A DNA stretch of 64,000 nucleotides from an uncultured Bacteroidota bacterium. Its GTDB lineage: Bacteria > Bacteroidota > Bacteroidia > Flavobacteriales > Flavobacteriaceae. Positions within the stretch are counted from its first letter, which is position 1. The number at the start of each line of letters is the position of its first letter. The stretch covers positions 1 through 64,000 of the forward strand of contig CACHZY010000001.1 of NCBI GenBank assembly GCA_902584445.1. Reading direction: 5' to 3'. A program made the position numbers and the translations under genes. The notes under the pieces are model-generated. The model saw nothing but the letters and a program-made list of their open reading frames with translations. It was not told the origin of the DNA and ran no database searches. This document shows positions 1 to 11,462 of this stretch, one piece after another.

Positions 1-761
1 ATGAGGTTTTACCAAAAATTAAAGAGCAATTTGTGCTGCCAGCAATTTATCATAAAACGATTATGACTTATGGACTCGGAGAAAGTGCCATTGCTGAACG
101 AATTGAAAATTGGGAAGAGAGCCTTCCTAAGGATATCAAACTTGCTTATTTACCGAGTTTAGGTAGAGTAAGGTTAAGGTTGTCTTGTAGTGGTGTGGAT
201 ATGGCAATTGTAAAAAAAGCAGTTGATATACAGGTAAAAAAAGTAATTCCATTAATTAAGGATATATACTATGGCACGGAAGAAGATAAGCCCATCGAAG
301 TTTTAATCGGTGAAAAATTAATAGAAAAGGGACAAACATTAAGTTGTGCCGAAAGTTGTACTGGAGGCGCTATAGCCACGAGAATAACAGCTAATTCAGG
401 AGCATCTGAGTATTTTATTGGAAGCGCTGTTACTTATTCCCCCTCCTCCAAAACAAAATTATTAGGTGTACCAAAATCTTTAATGGATCAAAACGGATTA
501 GTCAGTTTGGCTGTTGCGGAGTCAATGGCAATGGGAGCCAAAAAAAATTATAGAAGTGATTTTGCTATAGCTACCACCGGAAATGCTGGTCCCTCTAAGG
601 TAGATCAAGGGCAAGATGTTGGTACTGTTTACATTGCAATTGCTTCACCTGAAAAGCTTGAAAGCTTTAAGTTTAATATGGGTAACAATAGAACTCGCGT
701 AATTCATAAAACTGTCAATCAAGCTTTTGAAATATTGTTCCGTATCATACTAAATTCCTGA
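1..761 (+). CDS. cinA: CinA family protein, C-terminal part (nicotinamide-nucleotide amidase domain); 5' end outside window
   Basis: Frame is open to the left edge (EVLPKIKEQFVLPAIYHKT precedes the listed Met at 33). Contains the CinA C-terminal motif LSCAESCTGGAIATRIT. Confidence 0.9.
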   Translation, partial: EVLPKIKEQFVLPAIYHKTIMTYGLGESAIAERIENWEESLPKDIKLAYLPSLGRVRLRLSCSGVDMAIVKKAVDIQVKKVIPLIKDIYYGTEEDKPIEVLIGEKLIEKGQTLSCAESCTGGAIATRITANSGASEYFIGSAVTYSPSSKTKLLGVPKSLMDQNGLVSLAVAESMAMGAKKNYRSDFAIATTGNAGPSKVDQGQDVGTVYIAIASPEKLESFKFNMGNNRTRVIHKTVNQAFEILFRIILNS

Positions 762-804
762 TTTTAATTATTTTATAAATTTTTTTAAACTAATTAAAAA
801 AATG

Positions 805-812
805 TACATTTG
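805..812 (+). promoter_or_regulatory. TACATTTG, candidate flavobacterial -7 element upstream of rpmB
   Basis: Matches TAnnTTTG, 23 nt before the rpmB ATG; no clear TTG -33 element. Confidence 0.5.
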
Positions 813-835
813 CATGCTGTTAAAAGAGAATATTT

Positions 836-1069
836 ATGTCTAGAGTATGTGAAATAACAGGAAAAAGAGTAATGTTTGGGAACAACGTTTCTAAATCTAT
901 CAACAAGACTAGAAGAAGATTTGATATAAATCTTATCAAAAAGCGCTTTTATATCCCTGAGGAAGACAAATGGATTACTCTTAAAATTAAAGCATCTGTT
1001 TTGAAAACCATAAACAAAAAAGGCATAAGTGCAGTAATCAAAGAAGCAAAAGCCCAAGGTTTTTTATAA
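836..1069 (+). CDS. rpmB: 50S ribosomal protein L28
   Basis: [29 protein letters not shown] is a typical L28 N-terminus; followed by L33. Confidence 0.97.
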   Translation: MSRVCEITGKRVMFGNNVSKSINKTRRRFDINLIKKRFYIPEEDKWITLKIKASVLKTINKKGISAVIKEAKAQGFL

Positions 1070-1077
1070 GTATTACT

Positions 1078-1260
1078 ATGGCAAAGAAAGGAAACCGTAT
1101 TCAGGTAATATTGGAATGTACAGAGCATAAGGAGTCTGGAAAGCCTGGAACTTCAAGATATATTACAACTAAAAATAAAAAAAATACGCCAGACAGATTG
1201 GAAGTAAAAAAGTTTAATCCAATCCTAAAGCGTATGACTGTTCACAAAGAAATTAAGTAA
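1078..1260 (+). CDS. rpmG: 50S ribosomal protein L33
   Basis: 60 aa, [48 protein letters not shown]. Confidence 0.97.
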   Translation: MAKKGNRIQVILECTEHKESGKPGTSRYITTKNKKNTPDRLEVKKFNPILKRMTVHKEIK

Positions 1261-1261
1261 T

Positions 1262-1414
1262 ATGGCAAAGAAATCAGTGGCTTCACTTCAAACCGGCTCA
1301 AAGAGGTTGACTAAGGCTATTAAAATGGTAAAAAAAGACGAATCTAACTCATACTCTTTTGTTGAGACAATTATTGCACCCAGTCTAGCAAATGAGTGGT
1401 TGAGTAAAAAATAA
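1262..1414 (+). CDS. DUF4295-type 50-aa basic protein (absent from supplied ORF track)
   Basis: Read directly: MAKKSVASLQTGSKRLTKAIKMVKKDESNSYSFVETIIAPSLANEWLSKK*. Located in the L28-L33-DUF4295-ftsY order expected in Bacteroidota. Confidence 0.9.
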   Translation: MAKKSVASLQTGSKRLTKAIKMVKKDESNSYSFVETIIAPSLANEWLSKK

Positions 1415-1436
1415 TTTGGACTTTGATTCAAAATAT

Positions 1437-1461
1437 AAGCTACTTTTACAGTAGCTTTTTT
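1437..1461 (+). terminator. Intrinsic terminator after rpmB-rpmG-DUF4295
   Basis: AAGCTACT-TTTAC-AGTAGCTT perfect 8-bp stem followed by a T run. Confidence 0.8.
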
Positions 1462-1474
1462 CATTTCTATACGA

Positions 1475-2428
1475 ATGAGTTTTTTAAAATCAATCTTTAC
1501 TAAAGAGAAAAAGGAGCGCTTAGACAAGGGATTAAGCATTTCAAAAAAATCTTTTTTCTCAAAACTAGGAACCGCAATTGCTGGAAAGTCGAGGGTTGAC
1601 GAGTTGGTTCTAGACGAATTAGAAGAAGTACTTATCCGATCAGATGTTGGAGTAGCTACCACAATAAAAATTATCCAGGCCTTGGAAAATAGAGTTGCAA
1701 AAGACAAGTATTTGGGCACAAAAGAGCTTAGCCAGATATTACGGGATGAAATTGCTTCAATCTTAAAACAACAGCATCAGGATGAGGTCGATCCTTTTGA
1801 ATCTGAGCTTCCAAATAAACCTCATGTTATTATGGTAGTTGGAGTCAATGGAGTTGGAAAAACTACAACTATTGGTAAACTGTCTTATCATTTTAAAACA
1901 GCTGGTAAAAAAGTGATTCTTGGAGCAGCTGACACTTTTCGCGCAGGTGCTATAGATCAGTTGCAAATTTGGGCAGATAGAGTAGGTGTTCCTTTGGTTA
2001 AACAGCAAATGGGTAGTGACCCTGCATCTGTAGCTTTTGATACTTTGGAGTCGGCTGTAGCTCAAAAATCCGACTTGGTTATTATCGATACTGCCGGAAG
2101 ACTTCACAATAAAATAAATCTAATGAACGAGCTATCTAAGGTGAAGAAAGTTATGGATAAAGTAATACCCCATGCTCCGCATGAGGTTCTCTTGGTTTTG
2201 GACGGTTCAACGGGGCAAAATGCATTTGAACAAGCCAAACAATTCTCGGCTTCCACAGATGTCTCTTCTTTGGCAATTACGAAGCTTGACGGGACTGCCA
2301 AGGGAGGGGTTGTAATGGGAATTTCCGATCAATTTAAAATTCCAGTAAAATATATTGGAGTTGGTGAAGCAGCAGAGGATTTGCAGATTTTTCATGCAGA
2401 TACTTTTGTTTCAACTTTTTTTAGTTAA
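1475..2428 (+). CDS. ftsY: Signal recognition particle receptor FtsY
   Basis: SRP GTPase motifs GVNGVGKTTTIGKL, DTFRAGAIDQL, DTAGRL, TKLDGTAKGG. Confidence 0.97.
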   Translation: MSFLKSIFTKEKKERLDKGLSISKKSFFSKLGTAIAGKSRVDELVLDELEEVLIRSDVGVATTIKIIQALENRVAKDKYLGTKELSQILRDEIASILKQQHQDEVDPFESELPNKPHVIMVVGVNGVGKTTTIGKLSYHFKTAGKKVILGAADTFRAGAIDQLQIWADRVGVPLVKQQMGSDPASVAFDTLESAVAQKSDLVIIDTAGRLHNKINLMNELSKVKKVMDKVIPHAPHEVLLVLDGSTGQNAFEQAKQFSASTDVSSLAITKLDGTAKGGVVMGISDQFKIPVKYIGVGEAAEDLQIFHADTFVSTFFS

Positions 2429-2437
2429 TTGATATAA

Positions 2438-3451
2438 ATGAAGCTAATTGAAAAAATAGTTTTTTCTTCGTCCGTCATTTTTGGATTATTTTTAATTGGA
2501 CCAGAAGTGAAGGCTCCTGATTTAGAAAAGGCCTTACCTATTCTAGATGATAATCTTGAGGCGCTTAAAGATTGGATTGAAGACCGGGAAGCAGTTATAG
2601 ATAATCTGAAGCCAAATAACGCCTCCAAACTGATCTATTTTGATTCGGTTCCAAAAAAAACTCCTTTCAGCGTAGTTTATCTTCATGGATTTTCTGCGAG
2701 TATAGAGGAGGGGAGTCCTGTTCATTATAATATAGCCAATGCATTGCGAGCTAATTTATATTTACCACGTCTTGCTGGACACGGGCTGATCGAGGAAGAG
2801 CCTCTTTTAGGCTTTACTGCTGATAAATATTTAGATAGCTCAAGGGAGGCCCTCGCAGTTGCAAAAATAATAGGTGAAAAGGTAATTGTAATATCCAGTT
2901 CAACTGGTGGCACACTATCATTGATACTGGGTAGTGACCCTCAAATTGCCGCCTTGTTGTTATTTGGTCCTAATGTAGAAATATTTAATCCTGCAGCGAA
3001 ATTGTTGACTCTCCCATGGGGCCTTCAAATTGCACGATTATATATGGGTAGTAAATACCATGTAATGAATAATATCACTGAGAAAAAAAAAAATTATTGG
3101 ACAACAAGATATCGTTTAGAGCCTACGGTTCATCTTCAGAAATTAGTCGATGTGGGCATGCGGTCTAAAATATTTAAAAAAGTTACAGCGCCAGTTTTTA
3201 TGGGATATTATTATAAAAATGAACTGGAAAAGGATGATGTAGTTTCAATACCTGCAATGTTGAAAATGTTTGACGAATTGGGAACTCCACGGGATAAAAA
3301 ACAAAAAATGACTTTTGCAAATTCTGGTGATCACGTTATTATTTCTCAGTTGACCACTAACCATTTCAAAGAAGCTGAATTAGAAGCTCTTAAATTTTTA
3401 AATAATCAACTGGGAATTGTTCCCACCAAAAAGGAATTTGTTGAGAACTAA
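2438..3451 (+). CDS. Alpha/beta hydrolase family protein
   Basis: VVYLHGFSAS oxyanion-type segment, nucleophile region VISSSTGGT, C-terminal GDHVI; N-terminal hydrophobic segment. Confidence 0.75.
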   Translation: MKLIEKIVFSSSVIFGLFLIGPEVKAPDLEKALPILDDNLEALKDWIEDREAVIDNLKPNNASKLIYFDSVPKKTPFSVVYLHGFSASIEEGSPVHYNIANALRANLYLPRLAGHGLIEEEPLLGFTADKYLDSSREALAVAKIIGEKVIVISSSTGGTLSLILGSDPQIAALLLFGPNVEIFNPAAKLLTLPWGLQIARLYMGSKYHVMNNITEKKKNYWTTRYRLEPTVHLQKLVDVGMRSKIFKKVTAPVFMGYYYKNELEKDDVVSIPAMLKMFDELGTPRDKKQKMTFANSGDHVIISQLTTNHFKEAELEALKFLNNQLGIVPTKKEFVEN

Positions 3452-4763
3452 AAGTATTAAGCAGAATAAAATTAATGTCATCACAATGGGATGCTCCAAA
3501 AATCTCTACGACTCTGAGGTATTAATGGGGCAGCTAAAAGCAAGTGAAAAAATAGTTAATCATCAAGAGGAAGGTAATATTGTTGTGGTAAATACCTGCG
3601 GTTTTATTGATAACGCAAAGGAGGAATCGGTAAATAAGATTTTAGAACAAATACAAAAAAAGAAAAGTGGCATTATTGATCAATTGTTTGTTACAGGTTG
3701 TTTAAGTGAGCGTTATAAGCCTGAATTAGAGAAAGAAATGCCTGAAGTAGATGCTTATTTTGGCACTACTGATTTACCTCAATTACTTAAAGCGCTTGGA
3801 GCTGATTATAAACACGAATTGCTTGGGGAGCGTATTAGTACGACCCCCAAAAACTATGCATACTTTAAGGTGTCTGAAGGTTGTGACCGTCCATGCTCTT
3901 TTTGCGCCATCCCTCTGATGAGGGGAAAACACCGTTCTACTCCTATTGAAGAATTGGTGTTACGAGCTGAAAAACTGGCTCAAAATGGAGTAAAAGAATT
4001 ACTTTTGATTGCTCAAGATTTAACATTTTATGGTTTGGACCTTTATAAAAAGAGATGTTTGGCTGATTTACTTCTCGCACTTACAAAGGTTGAAGGGATT
4101 GAGTGGATTAGATTACATTATGCATTTCCGACTGGCTTTCCAATGGAAGTGATTGAGGTGATGAAAAATGAACCTAGAATTTGCAATTACCTGGATATTC
4201 CACTTCAACACATTTCAGATCCTATTTTAAAATCCATGCGTCGAGGGACAACAAAACAAAAAACTACTGATCTAATTCTGAATATTAGAAAAATGCTTCC
4301 TGAAATTGCCATCAGAACAACAATGATTGTTGGCTATCCTGGTGAAACCAAGGAGGATTTTGAAACTCTAAAACAGTGGGTTAAGGATATGCGATTTGAG
4401 CGCCTGGGTTGTTTTACTTACAGCCATGAAGAAAATACTCATGCCTATAATTTAAAGGATGATGTATCTCAAGAGATAAAACAAGAAAGGGCCAATGAGA
4501 TTATGAAAATCCAATCTGAAATTTCCTGGGAACATAATCAGAAAAAGGTAGGTAAAACTTTTCGATGTGTTATTGATAGGAAACAAGGTGATTATTTTGT
4601 TGGTCGTACAGAAATTGATTCTCCCGACGTGGATAATGAGGTTTTGATTGATGCTAAAAAGTATTATTTGAAGATAGGTGATTTTACTGATTTATCAATT
4701 TTTAAGGCGACCGACTTTGATCTATTTGGAATACCAGTAAATATTTCAACACTTGTAGATTAA
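3441..4763 (+). CDS. rimO: Ribosomal protein S12 methylthiotransferase RimO (ORF open from 3417; TTG start at 3441 proposed)
   Basis: Radical-SAM CDRPCSFCAIPLMRG; N-terminal INVITMGCSKNLYDSEVLMGQL; C-terminal TRAM-like region. Confidence 0.93.
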   Translation: MRTKSIKQNKINVITMGCSKNLYDSEVLMGQLKASEKIVNHQEEGNIVVVNTCGFIDNAKEESVNKILEQIQKKKSGIIDQLFVTGCLSERYKPELEKEMPEVDAYFGTTDLPQLLKALGADYKHELLGERISTTPKNYAYFKVSEGCDRPCSFCAIPLMRGKHRSTPIEELVLRAEKLAQNGVKELLLIAQDLTFYGLDLYKKRCLADLLLALTKVEGIEWIRLHYAFPTGFPMEVIEVMKNEPRICNYLDIPLQHISDPILKSMRRGTTKQKTTDLILNIRKMLPEIAIRTTMIVGYPGETKEDFETLKQWVKDMRFERLGCFTYSHEENTHAYNLKDDVSQEIKQERANEIMKIQSEISWEHNQKKVGKTFRCVIDRKQGDYFVGRTEIDSPDVDNEVLIDAKKYYLKIGDFTDLSIFKATDFDLFGIPVNISTLVD

Positions 4764-4795
4764 AAAAACACCGTTATATTTAACTTAAAAATTTA

Positions 4796-6400
4796 ATGAA
4801 AGCACAATATCTTCCACTTCGTGATACTGGATTCGTTTCCGAGCTTATATGCGATTACCTGGAAGGTGTCCAAAGACTTAAAGCCTATCATAATGGCGCT
4901 CCTTCGTTTGAAAACTTACACAGACAGGCACTAAAAAAAAAATCGTCCTATCCCTCTGACATTAGGTCATCACTTTGCACTGTGTTGGCTATGCAATATA
5001 AGGGGATTGAGACTTCTCCGAAGGTTGTTGAGCATATCAAATTACTTGAAAAAAAAACCACTTTAACTGTTACTACAGGGCATCAATTATGTTTGATGAC
5101 AGGACCACTTTATTTTATTTATAAAATTATCAGTACCATCAAACTTTCGCAACAATTAAAGAAAAAATTTTCAGATTTGGATTATGTTCCTGTATATTGG
5201 ATGGCATCTGAGGATCACGATTATGAAGAGATTAGTTCCTTTTTTTTTAAAGGTAAAAAATTTCAATGGAGGAGTACAGAAGGGGGTGCAGTTGGCAAAA
5301 TTAAAACGGAAAGTTTATCCTCTTTATTGGAACTATTTAAAAAGGAATTAGGAGATAGTATGGACGGAGTAGAGCTTCGAGAGTTAATTGAGCGAAGTTA
5401 TGAATCGGGAAATAATCTTTCTGATGCGACCCGTATTTTTGTCAATCATTTGTTTGGTCATTATGGACTTGTAATTCTGGACGCTAATCATCGCGAATTG
5501 AAACATTACTTTACCCCAATAATAAAAGAAGATTTACTTAATCATACATGTAATCAGCAAGTTTTAAGTCAAATTGCGTCGATTAAAAAAAACTATTCAA
5601 AAGCTTTTAAACCTCAAGTAAACCCTAGAGAAATAAATCTTTTTTTACTTGAAGACGGGCAGCGAAGTCGGATTATGAAAACTGAAAACGGTTATCGTTT
5701 AGAGGGATCAGATCAAATTTTTTCTGTAAAGGAAATAATGGATAAAGTAGATCAAAATCCTGAAAAATTTTCACCCAATGTACTTTTACGACCACTTTAT
5801 CAAGAACTTATACTTCCTAATATAGCCTATTTTGGTGGGGGAGGAGAGTTGGCTTATTGGTTAGAGTTAAAATCTTTTTTCGATTCTCAAAAATTATTAT
5901 TTCCAATACTATGTTTGCGTAATATGGCTTTGATCATTCCTGAAAAAAGTGCTAAAAAAATTCGAAATCTAAAATTAGATGTAAGTGATCTATTCCTTAA
6001 AAGAAATGCTTTGATTAATAAAAAAGTTAGGCAAATTAGCAATATTGATTTGGATTTGTCTTCATTGAAAAAAGACTTGGAAATAAAATTTGATCAGCTG
6101 GAGGTTTTAATCAATAAAACAGATGCCTCATTTGAAGGAGCTGTCAGAGCTCAAAAATCAAAACAATTTAAAGGTATTGATCATTTGGAGAAAAGGCTAT
6201 TAAAAGCACAAAAAAAGAAATTAAAAGATCAAGTTGAACGTTTGGTGTTAATTCATGAGGAGTTGTTTCCTGGAGGTAATCTTCAAGAGCGTGTGGAGAA
6301 CTTCAGTGTTTTTTATGTAGAAAATGGCAATGACTTTAACTCTTTTTTGATGGAAACTTTTGATCCACTTTCGAATGAATTTACTTTTATTGAAATCTAA
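4796..6400 (+). CDS. bshC: Putative bacillithiol biosynthesis cysteine-adding enzyme BshC
   Basis: TTGHQLCLMTGPLYFIYKIIS and PVYWMASEDHDYEEI are BshC hallmarks. Confidence 0.93.
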   Translation: MKAQYLPLRDTGFVSELICDYLEGVQRLKAYHNGAPSFENLHRQALKKKSSYPSDIRSSLCTVLAMQYKGIETSPKVVEHIKLLEKKTTLTVTTGHQLCLMTGPLYFIYKIISTIKLSQQLKKKFSDLDYVPVYWMASEDHDYEEISSFFFKGKKFQWRSTEGGAVGKIKTESLSSLLELFKKELGDSMDGVELRELIERSYESGNNLSDATRIFVNHLFGHYGLVILDANHRELKHYFTPIIKEDLLNHTCNQQVLSQIASIKKNYSKAFKPQVNPREINLFLLEDGQRSRIMKTENGYRLEGSDQIFSVKEIMDKVDQNPEKFSPNVLLRPLYQELILPNIAYFGGGGELAYWLELKSFFDSQKLLFPILCLRNMALIIPEKSAKKIRNLKLDVSDLFLKRNALINKKVRQISNIDLDLSSLKKDLEIKFDQLEVLINKTDASFEGAVRAQKSKQFKGIDHLEKRLLKAQKKKLKDQVERLVLIHEELFPGGNLQERVENFSVFYVENGNDFNSFLMETFDPLSNEFTFIEI

Positions 6401-6476
6401 TTTTTACGAACATTTTTTTTTGATAAATACTCTTTTAATGAATTCATTCAATTTGAATTAATTGTATTTTTAGTGA

Positions 6477-8006
6477 ATGCAAAACAAAGTATTGATTCTT
6501 GATTTTGGGTCACAATATACCCAATTGATTGCTAGAAGAGTTAGAGAGCTTTTCATTTATTGTGAAATATACCCCTTTAATAATCCCCCTTCTGAGATTA
6601 AAGAATTTAATGCTGTAATTTTATCTGGTTCTCCTTATTCTGTTCGCTCTGAGAATGCTCCACACCCTGACTTGAAAGATATTAAAGGTAAACTCCCGTT
6701 GTTGGCGGTTTGTTATGGTGCTCAATATTTAGCTCATTTTTCAGGAGGTAATGTAAAGCAGTCCAATTTGAGGGAGTATGGAAGAGCCAACCTTTCAAAA
6801 ATTAAGGGTGGAGAAATTTTTTTCGAGGGTATTGAATCAGGGAGTCAAGTTTGGATGAGTCATGGTGATACCATTGATAAATTACCCAGAGGTGGTGTTT
6901 TATTGGCGAGTACACAGGATGTTACCAATGCTGCTTTTAGAGTTGAAGGTGAACCAACTTTTGGTATTCAATTTCATCCTGAGGTTTACCATACCTCAGA
7001 TGGAAAAAAGCTTTTGGAAAACTTTTTGTTAAAAATCGCAAGATTAAAACAAGACTGGACGCCCGATTCCTTTGTTGAAATGACCTTGAGTGAAGTCAGA
7101 GAAACTGTTGGATCTGAGAAAGTTATTTTCGGTTTATCTGGTGGTGTAGATTCAACTGTTGCGGCTGTTTTGCTTCATAAATCTATTGAAGATCAGTTGC
7201 AATGTATATTTGTTAATAATGGCTTGTTGAGGAAAAATGAATTTAATAGTGTTTTAAAACAATATATGGGGATGGGTTTAAAAGTTAAAGGAGTTGACGC
7301 TTCTGACCTATTTCTAAAAGCTTTAAAGGGTGAGTCAGATCCTGAGATGAAGAGAAAAATTATTGGTAATACTTTTATTGATGTTTTTAATATTGAGTCA
7401 AATAAAATAGACGGGGCTAAATGGTTAGGGCAAGGCACTATTTATCCAGACGTGATTGAATCAATTTCTGTGAATGGCCCCTCAGCTACTATTAAATCTC
7501 ATCATAACGTTGGAGGATTACCAGAATACATGAAATTAAAATTGGTTGAACCTTTAAAAATGTTATTTAAAGATGAAGTAAGAAGGGTTGGTGCAAGCCT
7601 AGGTATCAATGGAGAACTACTTGGTCGTCATCCTTTTCCAGGTCCTGGTTTAGGAATTCGTATATTAGGAGATATCACTGCTGAAAAAGTGACAATATTG
7701 CAGGAAGTTGATGCGATCTTTATTGATGGCTTAAAATCCTGGGATTTATATGATCAAGTGTGGCAAGCGGGAGCAATGTTATTGCCAGTTGATAGTGTTG
7801 GTGTTATGGGAGATGAAAGAACTTATGAGAAATGTGTTGCCCTACGGGCAGTTCAATCAACTGATGGTATGACTGCTGATTGGGTAGATCTACCCTATGC
7901 TTTTCTTCAGAAAATGTCTAATGAAATAATTAATAAGGTTAAGGGCATAAATCGCGTGGTCTATGACATTAGTTCCAAGCCACCCGCAACCATCGAATGG
8001 GAATAA
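6477..8006 (+). CDS. guaA: GMP synthase (glutamine-hydrolysing)
   Basis: [51 protein letters not shown]-terminal KPPATIEWE. Confidence 0.98.
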   Translation: MQNKVLILDFGSQYTQLIARRVRELFIYCEIYPFNNPPSEIKEFNAVILSGSPYSVRSENAPHPDLKDIKGKLPLLAVCYGAQYLAHFSGGNVKQSNLREYGRANLSKIKGGEIFFEGIESGSQVWMSHGDTIDKLPRGGVLLASTQDVTNAAFRVEGEPTFGIQFHPEVYHTSDGKKLLENFLLKIARLKQDWTPDSFVEMTLSEVRETVGSEKVIFGLSGGVDSTVAAVLLHKSIEDQLQCIFVNNGLLRKNEFNSVLKQYMGMGLKVKGVDASDLFLKALKGESDPEMKRKIIGNTFIDVFNIESNKIDGAKWLGQGTIYPDVIESISVNGPSATIKSHHNVGGLPEYMKLKLVEPLKMLFKDEVRRVGASLGINGELLGRHPFPGPGLGIRILGDITAEKVTILQEVDAIFIDGLKSWDLYDQVWQAGAMLLPVDSVGVMGDERTYEKCVALRAVQSTDGMTADWVDLPYAFLQKMSNEIINKVKGINRVVYDISSKPPATIEWE

Positions 8007-8013
8007 TTTGCGG

Positions 8014-9759
8014 GTGAAAAAATACAGGTTACTTATTATTTTTTTTATGGTTTTTGTTTTTTTGGCTCCTCAAGCCCAGCAAACGCCGGAGAGCTTTATA
8101 TCGCATAAAGTTAAAAAGAGGGAAACTATTTTTGGAATTACTCGAAGCTATAATATCAGTGAGAGGCAGTTAATCCAATTCAACCCCTTAATTGAAAAAG
8201 TAGGATTAAAGAAACGAATGTTACTGCGAATACCAGTTTACAAACAACAAAAAAAAGAAGTGTTTGATACTTTAGTAGCTGAAGATAAGAGCACTCAGAT
8301 CTATATTGTTAAGCCAAAAGAAACCAAATGGCGTATAGCATATAATTTTAAAATAACTATTCCTGAGCTAGAAGCTTTAAATCCGAAAATACAAGAAGGA
8401 TTAATAGCAGGTCAACAGATCAAAGTACCTATAGCAATTGCTTTGACGGCAAGTCAAACCTGGAATAGTGAATATAACTACTACACTGTCAGACCAAAGG
8501 AGGGCTATTATCGAATTGAAAAAAAAATCGGTGTTACCCGAACGGTTTTGGACTCGTTAAACCCCCAAATTTCTGAGCTTGGATTACAGGCAGGTATGGT
8601 GCTTCGGGTTCCAGGAGAAGCCAAGGGAGAGTTTAGAATAGAGAATGATTTACTAGTTGAAAAGCTCTCTCTTTTGGATTCAATTAATCGATTTAAAGCT
8701 GTTAAGCTGGCAGTCTTACTCCCTTTTAAGGCAAATGAAATTGAATACGACTCCATTGAAGATACCCAGAAGCTGCTAAAAACAAGAAATTTACACACAA
8801 TATCCACGGACTTTTACTCTGGTATTTTACTTGCTGCTGATACTTTGAGTAAAAGAGGTATATCCATAAAGCTGAATACATTCGACACTGAGAATAGTAT
8901 TTCAAAGATCAATCGAATCATCAATAACAATTACTTGTCAGAGTCGGATATAATAATAGGTCCATTGATTCCCTCGAATTTTGATTTCTTGTCTACTAAG
9001 CAGAAATTATTAAAAACACCTAAGGTAGCGCCTCTTTCGACAAACCCCATATCCTTGCGCCCTGCTGTATTCCAATCAGTTACTTCAAAAGATTTTTTGA
9101 GAGCCCGAATGTTAGAGTACTTGGATCGAAAATTAAATCGTGAGGATAATATTGTATTGGTCGTTGACTCAATTAATCGTCCTGTTGAACGGGAACTATT
9201 AAAATTATTTCCTAAGGCTACAATTCTAAGACCAGAAAAAAGTAATTACTTAATACCTGAGTTGGTTGATTCCTTATTGGTAGATTCCCTCCCCAATCGT
9301 GTGATTTTGGAAAGTCAAGATTTTTCACTTATATCAAGTGCGAGTTCACAAATGAGCGCCCAGCAATCTGATTTAAGGGAGGTTCAGTTGTTTACTACCT
9401 ACCGCGGAAATGCCTATGAAAACCAAAGCTTATCTAGGAAACAGTTGGGGTCTCTAAATTTTACTTATACTGCTGCGAGCTTACCATATCGATTAGGCAC
9501 TTATAATGATTTTCAAAAAAGATTTATAAAAGTATTTGGTAAACCACCTAGTCGTACTGTGATTCGTGCTTATGACCTTACCATGGATTTAGTCTTAAGG
9601 TTTGCCCTCACTGGGGACCTAGAAAAAATTGACACACTTGGTGAGACAGATTATGAAGAAAACCGATTTTTGTATGTAAGACAAAATAATAGTTTTTCAA
9701 ATAGGGGTTATTACTTGCTCCAGCACCGTGAACTTGATATTATTGAGGTTAAGAAATAG
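8014..9759 (+). CDS. Three-LysM protein fused to a periplasmic-binding-protein-like domain (ORF open from 7963; GTG start at 8014 proposed)
   Basis: Signal-like segment YRLLIIFFMVFVFLAPQAQ. Three LysM-like units (HKVKKRETIFGI.., YIVKPKETKWRIA.., YYTVRPKEGYYRIE..). C-terminal leucine-binding-type fold (KLAVLLPFK...DFYSGILLAADTL). Confidence 0.8.
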   Translation: MKKYRLLIIFFMVFVFLAPQAQQTPESFISHKVKKRETIFGITRSYNISERQLIQFNPLIEKVGLKKRMLLRIPVYKQQKKEVFDTLVAEDKSTQIYIVKPKETKWRIAYNFKITIPELEALNPKIQEGLIAGQQIKVPIAIALTASQTWNSEYNYYTVRPKEGYYRIEKKIGVTRTVLDSLNPQISELGLQAGMVLRVPGEAKGEFRIENDLLVEKLSLLDSINRFKAVKLAVLLPFKANEIEYDSIEDTQKLLKTRNLHTISTDFYSGILLAADTLSKRGISIKLNTFDTENSISKINRIINNNYLSESDIIIGPLIPSNFDFLSTKQKLLKTPKVAPLSTNPISLRPAVFQSVTSKDFLRARMLEYLDRKLNREDNIVLVVDSINRPVERELLKLFPKATILRPEKSNYLIPELVDSLLVDSLPNRVILESQDFSLISSASSQMSAQQSDLREVQLFTTYRGNAYENQSLSRKQLGSLNFTYTAASLPYRLGTYNDFQKRFIKVFGKPPSRTVIRAYDLTMDLVLRFALTGDLEKIDTLGETDYEENRFLYVRQNNSFSNRGYYLLQHRELDIIEVKK

Positions 9760-9791
9760 AATAAATAATCATAATTTAAGACTAGATTTTG

Positions 9792-9799
9792 TAAATTTG
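9792..9799 (+). promoter_or_regulatory. TAAATTTG, candidate -7 element for pyrG
   Basis: Matches TAnnTTTG, 32 nt before the pyrG ATG. Confidence 0.45.
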
Positions 9800-9831
9800 A
9801 GCCCGGTTAGTTATTATAGACACATTATTGA

Positions 9832-11448
<1,617 letters not shown>

Positions 11449-11462
11449 CCGAATTAATACCA

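Noticed and set aside
1288-1719. 143-aa minus-strand ORF opposite DUF4295 and ftsY
   Set aside because: Spans two conserved genes plus a terminator on the other strand; no recognisable motif.
1763-2107. 114-aa minus-strand ORF opposite ftsY
   Set aside because: Antisense to the SRP GTPase domain; no family signal.
8508-8807. 99-aa minus-strand ORF opposite the LysM protein
   Set aside because: Serine-rich antisense translation with no start context or promoter.
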